Below the pieces are notes generated by a model. That model had not been told where the DNA came from. It saw only the letters and a program-made list of their open reading frames with translations, and searched no databases. The position numbers were made by a program, and so were the translations under genes. 64,000 bases of DNA, taken from assembly GCF_026626635.1 (NCBI RefSeq), contig NZ_JAPNKA010000001.1:5890001-5954000 (forward strand), written 5' to 3'. This stretch comes from Archangium lansingense. Its GTDB lineage: Bacteria > Myxococcota > Myxococcia > Myxococcales > Myxococcaceae. Shown here in pieces: positions 56,347 through 64,000 of the stretch (position 1 is its first letter; the number at the start of each line of letters is the position of its first letter).

Positions 56347-58200
56347 ATGGTCGTGCCCGTGCGCTTCGTCTCGAGATTGATGCTCGTGCTGGCTCTGGTG
56401 GGGGTCGTGCCCGTCTTGTTGCTCGGCGGGCTTTCCTTTCGCGCCAACCGCGATGAGTTGCACCGCCTGGTGGGAGGACTCCAGACACAGGCTGCCACGG
56501 AGCTTGCGCGCTCCTGCCGCCAGCTCGTCCTCACGGGCGTGGACAACCTGCGCGCCGCCACCGAGTACCTCCCACTCGAGGGCCTCGGACCCCAAGAGAC
56601 CTCCGAGGTATTGAGCATCCCCCTGCGCCAGCTCGGGACCCTCAACCTGCTCGTGCTGGTGGACGCCCAGGGCCATGCCATCGCCCCAGCCGTGTTCTCG
56701 CCCGAGGGCGGTGGCAACCGGCAGCCCGTCACCGATGACTCGCGCGCGCTCTTCTCGCGCCAGGTGCCTGTGCAGGACGCCCTCTCCACGGGCGCGGCCA
56801 TCGGCCCGCCGTACCGCGTCCCCGGGACGTCCGTGGGCCGCGTGGCGCTCGCGGTGCGCACGGGTGAGACCGCCTCGCGCCTGTTGCTCGCGGAGCTGTC
56901 ACTCGCCGAGCTGGGACGCCAGGTGGCGGAGCTGTCCGGAGAGGACGGGCTGGCCTTCATCGTGGACTCCCGGGGCGCGCTGGTGGTCTCCGCGCACGGG
57001 CCGGGCGCGCTGAGCGAGGAGGAGCAGAGCCTCGTGGCCGAGGGCCTCTCCCGGCGCGAGCCCGTGGTGCGCACTGTGCGCAGCGTGGATGGGCTGGAGT
57101 ACCTCGCCGCCTTCGTTTCCGTGCCGGACCTCGGCTGGGGCGCGGTGGTGGGCCGCAACGCGAGCACGGCTTTCGCACCCGCCGAGCACGTGCGGCGCTC
57201 GACGTTCTTCTGGGCGCTGATGGCGCTGGCGGCGACTGGGGTGCTTGGCTTCGTACTCGCCCGAGGCGTGAGCCAGCCCATTGCCCGGCTCTCCAAGGGC
57301 GTGGCCGCGCTCGCCGAGGGCCGCTATGGCGAGCGCGTCCCCGAGGAGGGCCGCGACGAGCTCGGACTGCTGGCCCGCTCCTTCAACCACATGGCCGGCG
57401 AGCTGCAACGGCGCGACGCCGAGCTGCGGCGCTGGAGCGAGGAGTTGCAGCAGCGCGTGGACGAGCGCACCCGGCAGCTTCGCGAGGCGCAGGATCAGAT
57501 CGCTCGCACCCGGCGGCTGGCCGCACTTGGCTCGCTCAGTGCCGGCATTGCCCACGAGCTCAACAATCCGCTCACGGGCATCCTCGGCCTGCTGGCACTG
57601 TCGCGCGATGAGGTGCCCGCCACCTCGGCCGTGGGCCAGAGTCTGACGATGGCGCTCGAGCAGGCGCGCCGCATGGCGGGCATCATCCGGGAGCTGCGGC
57701 AGATGGCGGAGCAGGAGCGCGCGGGCGCGGGCCGGCCGTTGAACCCCGCCCAGCCGGTGCGGGCCGCGCTCCACGAGGTGCGCGAGGAGCTTCAGTCACG
57801 CGGGGTCACCCTGTCCTGCAAGCTGAGTGAGCAGGTGCCGCAGGTGCTCGGGCACGCGGATCAGCTTCAGAAGGTGGTGACGAACCTGCTGCAGAACGCC
57901 CTCACCGCGATGCCCTCGGGGGGCACGCTCTCCGTGGGGCTCGCGGCGGTGGAGGGCGACGCGGTGTGTCTGTCGGTGAAGGACACCGGCAAGGGCATCC
58001 CCGAGACGATGCGTGAGCGCATCTTCGATCCGTTCTTCACCACCAAGGACGAGCCCGGGCGAGTGGGGTTGGGACTGTCGGTGGCGCACCGCATCGTCGA
58101 GGCCCACCATGGCTGCATCCGGGTGGAGAGCGACGCGGGGCAGGGGACCACCATCACCGTCATCCTTCCCGCGGTCGGCGCGGAGGCACACCTCGCATGA
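56347..58200 (+). CDS. Membrane sensor histidine kinase (cache-HAMP-HisKA-HATPase)
   Basis: About 617 residues. A first membrane segment (LMLVLALVGVVPVLLLGGL) is followed by a periplasmic cache-type sensor (about 40-270) and a second membrane segment (FFWALMALAATGVLGFVLA). Then come HAMP, a short coiled coil, HisKA with His403 in GIAHELNNPLTG, and an HATPase with NLLQNALTAMP, DTGKGIP and GLGLSVAHRIV (NtrB-like). No receiver is fused and no regulator is adjacent. Its stop overlaps the start of the FecR-domain gene (ATGA), so the two are translationally coupled. I chose ATG 56347; a GTG six bases later is possible. Confidence 0.92.
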   Translation: MVVPVRFVSRLMLVLALVGVVPVLLLGGLSFRANRDELHRLVGGLQTQAATELARSCRQLVLTGVDNLRAATEYLPLEGLGPQETSEVLSIPLRQLGTLNLLVLVDAQGHAIAPAVFSPEGGGNRQPVTDDSRALFSRQVPVQDALSTGAAIGPPYRVPGTSVGRVALAVRTGETASRLLLAELSLAELGRQVAELSGEDGLAFIVDSRGALVVSAHGPGALSEEEQSLVAEGLSRREPVVRTVRSVDGLEYLAAFVSVPDLGWGAVVGRNASTAFAPAEHVRRSTFFWALMALAATGVLGFVLARGVSQPIARLSKGVAALAEGRYGERVPEEGRDELGLLARSFNHMAGELQRRDAELRRWSEELQQRVDERTRQLREAQDQIARTRRLAALGSLSAGIAHELNNPLTGILGLLALSRDEVPATSAVGQSLTMALEQARRMAGIIRELRQMAEQERAGAGRPLNPAQPVRAALHEVREELQSRGVTLSCKLSEQVPQVLGHADQLQKVVTNLLQNALTAMPSGGTLSVGLAAVEGDAVCLSVKDTGKGIPETMRERIFDPFFTTKDEPGRVGLGLSVAHRIVEAHHGCIRVESDAGQGTTITVILPAVGAEAHLA

Positions 58201-59153
58201 GCACGAGATCGAAAGATTCACTGGGCCGGGCCCTGGCGCTTGGGCTGTGCCTGGTGTTCCTGCTGGCCATGGGGGGCTGGTTCTTCTTCGAGCGTTTCGG
58301 CGCCATCCCGCCGCAGCGGGCGAGACCCGTCGTGCCTGCCTCCGCCGAGTCGCGGCCCGTCCCGGCCGTGGTTCCGGACGTGCGCGCCACCGTTGTCGAG
58401 GTGGTGGGCTCGGTGGAGTGGGCCCACGATGGGAAGTGGGCAGCGCTGCAGGTGGGGCACCAGCTCGCTCCCGACGACTCGGTGCGTACCGGTCCCGGGG
58501 CGCGGGTGGATTTGAAGGTGGGGGACGAGGCCTCGCGCTTGTCCATCCCGGAGCGCTCCGAGGTGCGGGTGGGCGAGGTGACGCGCGCCGAGCACACCAT
58601 CCAGCTGCAGCGCGGCCGCATCGACGTGGACTACCTCGGGCGGGAGGATCGGGTGCTGCGCGTGTGGAGTGAGAACGGAACGGTGGCCGAGACGCGGGCG
58701 GCGCGCTTCACCATGCTGCGCAGCGGAGCCAAGGTGGCGGTGGCTACCCGGGTAGGCTCGGTGAATCTGTCGTCCGCCGGCGTCACCGTCCAGGTGAGTG
58801 CCGGGCAGCAGTCGGTGGTGTTCGATGGCGCGAAGCCGCTCGCCGCGGAGCCCATCCCGCTGGAGGTGCTGCTGAAGGTCGCGTCCAAGGCCTCCGTCGC
58901 GGACTCGCTGTGTGTCTCGCTCTCGGGGAAGGTGCGCGTGGGGACGGAGGTGTTCGTGGAAGGTGAGCCCGCGGAGGTCTCCAGCGATGGCTCCTTCCGG
59001 GCGGAGGTCCCCCGCCGCGAGGGCCTCGGCCAGGTGAAGGTGGTGGCGAGGGAGCCCAGTGGAGAAATCCGGGAGCGGATGATGGCCTGCCGTCCGCGCG
59101 CCGGGCCACCGCAGGCGGAGTCGGTGAAGTTCCGCTGGGACGAGGCGCCCTGA
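58197..59153 (+). CDS. FecR-domain membrane-anchored protein
   Basis: 318 residues. One N-terminal membrane segment (LALGLCLVFLLAMGGWFFF) anchors a periplasmic FecR domain (about 60-220: VVEVVGSVEW, GARVDLKVGDEASRLSI, LQRGRIDVDY). A beta-rich C-terminal segment with paired Cys (CVSLSGKVRV, ACRPRAG) follows. FecR proteins usually relay signals to ECF sigma factors or stabilise envelope polymers. Here no sigma factor is adjacent; the gene overlaps a sensor kinase upstream and is followed 4 bp later by an envelope protein. A sensory or surface-assembly role with the kinase is inferred. Confidence 0.88.
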   Translation: MSTRSKDSLGRALALGLCLVFLLAMGGWFFFERFGAIPPQRARPVVPASAESRPVPAVVPDVRATVVEVVGSVEWAHDGKWAALQVGHQLAPDDSVRTGPGARVDLKVGDEASRLSIPERSEVRVGEVTRAEHTIQLQRGRIDVDYLGREDRVLRVWSENGTVAETRAARFTMLRSGAKVAVATRVGSVNLSSAGVTVQVSAGQQSVVFDGAKPLAAEPIPLEVLLKVASKASVADSLCVSLSGKVRVGTEVFVEGEPAEVSSDGSFRAEVPRREGLGQVKVVAREPSGEIRERMMACRPRAGPPQAESVKFRWDEAP

Positions 59154-59157
59154 CGCC

Positions 59158-61080
59158 ATGTGCTCGTGCTCGAGGTCTCTCCTGGTGGGGTTGCTGGTGG
59201 CCGTGTGGCCCGTGCTCGCGATGGGGGCGGAGGCCGTCCGCACGTCGCGAGGAAGCATCCGCATCCAGTGTGTCCCCGGGCATATGCTGCTCGGCGCGGA
59301 CCGCGAGGCCGAGGTGCGCATCGAGCTGGAGCCCGAGGCCACCGGCCTCGAGCTGTTCGCCAGCCGTGGCGAGGTGGGGCCCGTGACGAAGGTGAAGCCG
59401 GGTGTCTTCCGTGCCACCTACGTGCCTCCGCGGCAGAGCCTTCCCGTGGAGGTCATCCTCGTCGCACTGGCGCGGGGAAAAGAGGGGGCACTCGATGGAT
59501 GGGTGGTGCTTACGCTGTGGGGGCAGGGCGAGGCGGAGGTGCGCACCCGGGCCGGAGCTCCCGTCACGCTCCAAGTGGGGGGCCAGTCCTTCGGGCCTGT
59601 CCATGCGGACGCAACGGGCCTGGCGCGTATCCCCGTGGGGGTGCCGCCTGGAGTGCATGAGGCCTACTTCGGACGCAAGCGCATCGACCTCGGGGTTCCA
59701 CCGCAGTCGTTCCTGCACGCCGTTGCCGAGCGCCGCGAGGTGCGGGCCGATCGCGAGGAGACGGTGGCCATCCGTCTCTACTCCTTGATGCCTGGGGAGA
59801 AGCCACCTCGCCAGGAGAACTTCTCCGTGTCGCGCGGCACCGTGAGCACGCTGGTTGAGCTGGAGCCGGGCGTGTTTCTCCTGCGCTGGACCGTACCCCC
59901 TGGACCCGCCGCGAGCCTGGAGCTGAAGGGCTCGGCGACCGGAGACAGACGGGGGGCAGTGAGCGTGCGGTTGGCGGCGGTGCCCGGCCCGGCACGGCAC
60001 TTCGAGATGCGGGTGGACCGCGAGGAGCTCGTGGCCTCCGAGGAGGTGCGGGTAACAGTGGAGGTGTCCACCCGGGACGCCGTCGGCAACCCGGCACGTG
60101 CCGACCTGCGGCTCGAGTCCGACTTCGCGGGAGAGGGCGTGCTCACCGAGCGCCAACCGGGAGCGTATGCCGGGGTCTTCAGCCTCGCGCCTCGTTTTGG
60201 CACACGGGAGCAGGTCGAGCTGCGGCTGCTCGCGGATGGAGCCTCGGCTCCCGTGCTGACGCGGACCTTGAGGTTGCGCTCCGCCGCGCCTGCGCGGGTG
60301 TCGGTGGACCCATTGCATTCGCTGCTCATGGCGGATGGCCGGTCGGAGGCGGTCTGGCGCATCTCCGTGGCGGACCGCTTCGGCAACCCGGTGCGCGAGC
60401 CCTGGCCCGAGGCCGTGCTTGCTCGGGAGTTGGCGAGCTCGCTGCTGTCGAAGGAGCCGGGCACGTACGAGCTGCGGTACGTGCCGCCCGAGGCCCGCAT
60501 GGATCATCTCTCCGAGCTGGAGGTGCGGGTGGGGGAGGTGCATGGACGCGGAACACTCCAGCTCTTGCGCCGCCGTCCGATGCTGCTGGTGGCGCCGAGG
60601 GTGGGCCTGGTGACGAACCTCGGGGATGTGCTGGCGCCATCCGCGGGGCTGCGGCTGGAGGTGTGGCCGCTGCGCAGTTGGCCGGCCGTGGGGCTGCTGC
60701 TCGACACCGGTTACCTGGGGTTCTCGCGGACGGGGGGCTCGGCGGCGCCGGGCTTCACGGGGCGCAACGAGTGGCTCGACACCACCGTGGCGGTGGGCTG
60801 GCGCACGCTGAAGGAGCAGGGGCTTCAGGGCTGGGTGGCGGCGGGACCGTCATTGGCCCGGGTAAGCAGCCGTGCGGCGTGGAGCGAGGGGCCCATGCTG
60901 GAAGAGGGCACGTGGGTGTTGGGCGCGCAGGCGATGGTGGGGGCTGGCCTCCCGCTCGGACGGGGACAGCCCTTCGTCGAGGCGCGTTTCTGCTGGTTCG
61001 ATGATCCGTCCCTGAGCGTGCTGCGTGGTGCGCTGTGGGGCGGTGGTCTCCACCTGGGGTATCGCCTTGAGCTCATCTGA
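59158..61080 (+). CDS. Secreted Ig-like repeat protein with barrel-like C-terminus
   Basis: 640 residues with a cleavable signal peptide (LLVGLLVAVWPVLAMGAEA). Four or so beta-sandwich repeats follow (residues about 30-460), recognisable by phrases such as PGVFRATYVPP, PGVFLLRWTVPP, PGAYAGVFSL and PGTYELRYVPP, as in invasin-type Ig repeats. The last about 165 residues have alternating hydrophobic strands (RVGLVTNLGDV, LHLGYRLELI) and may form a small outer-membrane barrel. Its role in the envelope is inferred. It starts 4 bp after the FecR gene and its end overlaps the start of the next lipoprotein, so it is part of the kinase-FecR operon. Confidence 0.82.
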   Translation: MCSCSRSLLVGLLVAVWPVLAMGAEAVRTSRGSIRIQCVPGHMLLGADREAEVRIELEPEATGLELFASRGEVGPVTKVKPGVFRATYVPPRQSLPVEVILVALARGKEGALDGWVVLTLWGQGEAEVRTRAGAPVTLQVGGQSFGPVHADATGLARIPVGVPPGVHEAYFGRKRIDLGVPPQSFLHAVAERREVRADREETVAIRLYSLMPGEKPPRQENFSVSRGTVSTLVELEPGVFLLRWTVPPGPAASLELKGSATGDRRGAVSVRLAAVPGPARHFEMRVDREELVASEEVRVTVEVSTRDAVGNPARADLRLESDFAGEGVLTERQPGAYAGVFSLAPRFGTREQVELRLLADGASAPVLTRTLRLRSAAPARVSVDPLHSLLMADGRSEAVWRISVADRFGNPVREPWPEAVLARELASSLLSKEPGTYELRYVPPEARMDHLSELEVRVGEVHGRGTLQLLRRRPMLLVAPRVGLVTNLGDVLAPSAGLRLEVWPLRSWPAVGLLLDTGYLGFSRTGGSAAPGFTGRNEWLDTTVAVGWRTLKEQGLQGWVAAGPSLARVSSRAAWSEGPMLEEGTWVLGAQAMVGAGLPLGRGQPFVEARFCWFDDPSLSVLRGALWGGGLHLGYRLELI

Positions 61081-63892
61081 TCGCGGTTTCTCTTCGTTTT
61101 TCGTACTCCTCGCCTTGTCTGTCCTGGGGGCTGCCTGTGTCCGGGAGCCGGGTTCCGAGCAGGATCCTCGTCCCCAACGCGTGGTGCCGGCCTGGGGGAT
61201 GAACACGGAGCCGGTCTCCGTGCTCATCAAGGGGGAGAACTTCCTGCCACGCGCCACCCAGCACATTGGTGGCGAGGCGCCGGTGACGATGGATGCACAT
61301 TTCGAAGCCTTCCTTGGCGACGTGGCCCTCGAGGAGGTCACGTGGGTGGATGGCCGCACGCTCCAGGCCCGAATCCCCGCGGGGCTCGCGCCGGGCTGGT
61401 ACTCGCTGGTGGTGGCGGGGCCCGTGGGACGGCGCGTGGAGGTGCCGCGGGCGTATCTGTCCTCGGTTGTGCCGCTCGCACGGCTGGAGGCGCAGGCCTC
61501 GCTGGCGCAGGTGGATGTGTCGGTGGAGCAGCGGACCTGGCTGACGCTGACGGTGGAGAACACGGGGGAGGCGGCGGCGCTCTCGGTTGCTCCGGTGTTG
61601 AGCATCACAGGCGAGGGGAGGGTAGCGGTCATCTCGGAGCCCGGGCCCGCGGACATCGCCGCGGGCGCGAGCGCGTCCTTCGCGTGGGAGCTCGAGGCGG
61701 CCGAGCCAGGAGATGTGAGCTTCTCTCTGCAGGCCCTGGGACGCGAGGAGATGACGGGAGCGGAGCTACGAGCACCGGTCGTGGAGACGGGGCCGCTGCG
61801 GATACGCGAGCCTGTGCAATTGCCCGGAGCGCTGGTGGCGAGATTCTTCCCCCTGCCCCCGAGCGTCAACGTGGGGCAGGAGTTCGACATCGAACTGGAG
61901 GTGACCAACCCGGGTGATGTGGCGGTGCTCGGGGTGAAGCCCGAGGCCACGAGCTCCTCGGGAACGGGCGAGGTGACGCTGGCGCAAGGGTCGCAGCCGG
62001 AGCCGGCGAGCGTGGACATTCCCGGCAAGGGACGAGCGGTGTTCCGTGCACGCCTCGTTGGCTCGCGCGAGGGCTCATGCGTCTTCCACGCGGGGGCTCG
62101 CGGGGTGGAGCAGACGAGTGGGGCCCCGGTGGTGGCCTCGCCCGTCAACTCTTCCACGGTGATCGTGCGGTGGTCCTCGGCGCTCACCGCTACGCTCTCG
62201 GCGCCCTCCCGCGTCAAACCGGGAAACACCTTCGGTGTAAGCCTGAAGGTCACCAACACCGGGAGCACCGTGGCCCAGGGAGTGACTCCCTCGCTGCCGG
62301 AATCGAGCACCAACGTGGCGGAGCTTCTCAGTGGACCGAACTCCGCTCCGTTGGAGCTCGCGGGTGGGGCCAGTACCACCTTCACCTGGAGCTATCGCGC
62401 CGCCAAGCCGGGCAAGGCGTCCTTCAGCGCGGAGGCTGGTGGCCGGGACGGAAACACGGGAGCGGTCGTTGTCGCCGGGCCGGTCTCATCGGGTGAGGTC
62501 ATCATCGTGCCCGAAGTGGAGCAACTCCTCCCGGATCCCCTCGGAGATGGCTCGCCCTTTGCCCATGTCCTCGGCTACGACGGCCGCGTCTATGTCGGCC
62601 CCAACAAGAGTGGCACCGGGGGCGTGAGCGTGGACCTGGACGGGCGCGGAGGCCGCAGCTTCGGATTCTTCCTACTCAAGGACACCGCGGGCAACTTCAG
62701 CCAGAACGCCTCCGCGGCGCCCTATCCGTCCATCGGCGCGACGGGCTGCAGGATCAATACGTCCGAGTGCGGCCCGGACAACGAGGATGGTCGCGGCTTC
62801 TTCTTCTCCGGCCGGGTGGGGACGCAGGAGTGGCTGGGGCTTGGCGGCGCCAAGAGCGGGGGGAGTCTGGACTACGTCTACCTCGGCCAGGACACCGATG
62901 ATCTGAACACGATGTACATGCGGCACCTGGATCTCTCGGTCGTGCTCGGGTCTCAGACGCGGGGCTTCTCCGCGGCCCTCTTCTTCCAGGATCGCCTCTA
63001 CCTCGGCTTTCCAGACACTGGAGGCAGCCGGCCCTACCTCCTCGTCGTCAAACGGCTCCCCATGGTGGATCCCGGCTACAACGCCTCCTCGGGGATGGAT
63101 GTGGAGAACCTGACGGCCGACGAGATGCCCGGCATCAGCGTGGGCGGCTCACCGAGGAACACCGCCCCCATGCAGATGATCGACACCATGGCCGGGTTCA
63201 ATGCTCGTCTCTACCTGGCCAACAATGGCGGGTGCGTCCGCTCGACGACGCCCACGCCGCGCTCCTACGGCTTGTTCCCGGGGGATTGGGCCTCCTGCAC
63301 GCCTTCACTTCCGGCGTGGAACTCGCGCACCGGCAGGACGACCACCAAGACGGCGGACCTCGAGCCGGCGGACAAGGCCGTGCCGCAGCTGGCCGTGTTT
63401 CAGGGGCGGCTCTACCTCGCGCGCAACACCACGAGCAGGGCGGGGGTGAGAGGGCCGCAGCTCTTCGTGTGCAACCCGGACAAGACGGGCTCCACCGGGG
63501 ACTGCGATCCGGGGGACTGGTCCCTCGTGGCCCCCAACTCCACGGGGGACACGCAGTTCACCCAGTTCAACGACCCGGACAACGTCTCGCTCTCGCTCCT
63601 GGTGGTCACCGCCAATGGCCTCTACCTAGGCTTCGACAATGCATCGCGGGGCGTGGTGCTGCTGCGCGCCTCCACGCCTGCCCCCCTCAACCGGAGCGAC
63701 TTCACGGGACTGGCGGGATGCTCCGCTGCGCAGTTCCCCGCCGGGTGCGCGGGTCTGGGCGGCAATGGGCTGGGCGCGGGCGCCACGCGCATCTTCGATG
63801 GCAAGGCGCTCGGTGTCAGCGGCAGCGAGTCCGTCTACCTCACCGCCGGCAATGGCACTGGGCCGGCGGGGCTCTTCCGGCTGATGGACTGA
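61067..63892 (+). CDS. Large lipoprotein with Ig-like (CARDB/IPT-type) domains and a beta-propeller-like end
   Basis: About 941 residues from a TTG at 61067, which begins the signal peptide (FFVLLALSVLGAAC, lipobox) and overlaps the upstream gene by 14 bp. Longer GTG starts would put the signal peptide inside the protein. Residues about 20-130 look like an IPT domain. Three CARDB-like sandwiches follow (about 130-480: LTLTVENTGEAA, IELEVTNPGDVA, VSLKVTNTGSTV). The C-terminal half has repeated sequences such as FFQDRLYLGF, FNARLYLANN, FQGRLYLARN and TANGLYLGFDN, suggesting a propeller. A surface-exposed binding or scaffold role is inferred. Confidence 0.83.
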   Translation: MSSSDRGFSSFFVLLALSVLGAACVREPGSEQDPRPQRVVPAWGMNTEPVSVLIKGENFLPRATQHIGGEAPVTMDAHFEAFLGDVALEEVTWVDGRTLQARIPAGLAPGWYSLVVAGPVGRRVEVPRAYLSSVVPLARLEAQASLAQVDVSVEQRTWLTLTVENTGEAAALSVAPVLSITGEGRVAVISEPGPADIAAGASASFAWELEAAEPGDVSFSLQALGREEMTGAELRAPVVETGPLRIREPVQLPGALVARFFPLPPSVNVGQEFDIELEVTNPGDVAVLGVKPEATSSSGTGEVTLAQGSQPEPASVDIPGKGRAVFRARLVGSREGSCVFHAGARGVEQTSGAPVVASPVNSSTVIVRWSSALTATLSAPSRVKPGNTFGVSLKVTNTGSTVAQGVTPSLPESSTNVAELLSGPNSAPLELAGGASTTFTWSYRAAKPGKASFSAEAGGRDGNTGAVVVAGPVSSGEVIIVPEVEQLLPDPLGDGSPFAHVLGYDGRVYVGPNKSGTGGVSVDLDGRGGRSFGFFLLKDTAGNFSQNASAAPYPSIGATGCRINTSECGPDNEDGRGFFFSGRVGTQEWLGLGGAKSGGSLDYVYLGQDTDDLNTMYMRHLDLSVVLGSQTRGFSAALFFQDRLYLGFPDTGGSRPYLLVVKRLPMVDPGYNASSGMDVENLTADEMPGISVGGSPRNTAPMQMIDTMAGFNARLYLANNGGCVRSTTPTPRSYGLFPGDWASCTPSLPAWNSRTGRTTTKTADLEPADKAVPQLAVFQGRLYLARNTTSRAGVRGPQLFVCNPDKTGSTGDCDPGDWSLVAPNSTGDTQFTQFNDPDNVSLSLLVVTANGLYLGFDNASRGVVLLRASTPAPLNRSDFTGLAGCSAAQFPAGCAGLGGNGLGAGATRIFDGKALGVSGSESVYLTAGNGTGPAGLFRLMD

Positions 63893-63898
63893 GCCGCC

Positions 63899-64000
63899 TC
63901 ACGGCGCCGCGGCGCTCGTGGTCTCCAGGGGCATCGCGGCGCGGGAGGCGCGCACGTGCGGGGGCAGGGAGAGGCGGAACGTGGTGCCCTCGCCCACGCG
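63899..64000 (-). CDS. C-terminal end of a sensor histidine kinase (partial)
   Basis: Only the last 33 residues and the stop lie in the window. RVGEGTTFRLSLP is the typical final strand of an HATPase domain, followed by a short Ala-rich tail. The gene enters from the right edge on the minus strand and converges with the large lipoprotein gene, ending 6 bp from it. Confidence 0.7.
   Translation of the reverse strand, partial: RVGEGTTFRLSLPPHVRASRAAMPLETTSAAAP

Noticed and set aside
54859..57296. Long minus-strand ORFs (605 and 389 codons) across the secreted genes and kinase
   Set aside because: They oppose genes with signal peptides, a lipobox and kinase motifs and have no domains.

Overview
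The window is GC-rich, tightly packed DNA from a myxobacterium. The evidence is a secreted protein ending in a MYXO-CTERM-type tail (43867-45882), many lipoproteins and two-component genes, and a very large nonribosomal peptide synthetase (NRPS). The NRPS makes a Cystobacterineae host (Archangium/Cystobacter/Melittangium/Stigmatella-like) plausible, but that placement is inference.

Left half (1-29913, minus strand): one reading frame stays open from an ATG at 29913 to the window edge, at least 9,971 codons. It encodes nine NRPS modules: C-A-T x3, C-A-T-E, DCL-A-T, C-A-T x3, then C-A with the carrier domain cut off by the edge. Specificity codes read by eye suggest Asn, a Phe-like residue, X, D-X, an Ile-like residue, Val, an Ile-like residue, a Ser-like or unusual residue, and Gln. 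X is an unassigned code used twice. The protein starts with a condensation domain, so an N-acylated peptide is possible. Several modules share long near-identical blocks, the footprint of recent internal duplication or gene conversion, and module 7 carries an in-frame REP-like palindromic insertion. Release domain, MbtH, tailoring and export genes must lie left of the window, if they exist.

Centre (29914-41300): a 386-bp divergent intergenic region with an inverted repeat; a P2-type cation ATPase; a translationally coupled signalling operon (CheY-like regulator, REC-PAS kinase, and a kinase with a degenerate N-terminal kinase/receiver half); an epoxide-hydrolase-like enzyme; an ECF sigma factor with a membrane anti-sigma candidate and a small unknown protein; an orphan PIN-domain protein; and the broken tail of a WD40-repeat protein.

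Right half (41380-64000): mostly envelope and secreted proteins. These are a small lipoprotein, an HExxH lipoprotein, an ELW-repeat/HYR protein, a 5'-nucleotidase-like lipoprotein lacking much of its metal site, and a membrane protein. Next come a two-gene minus-strand unit (NTT-like transporter/HEAT/cNMP fusion followed by a StyA-like flavoprotein) and a PKD-like lipoprotein with a CxxCH haem motif. Last is a plus-strand run: two secreted proteins, a cache/HAMP histidine kinase, a FecR-domain protein, an Ig-like/barrel-like protein and a large lipoprotein. The end of another kinase gene enters from the right edge. No tRNA, rRNA, CRISPR array or transposase was seen.
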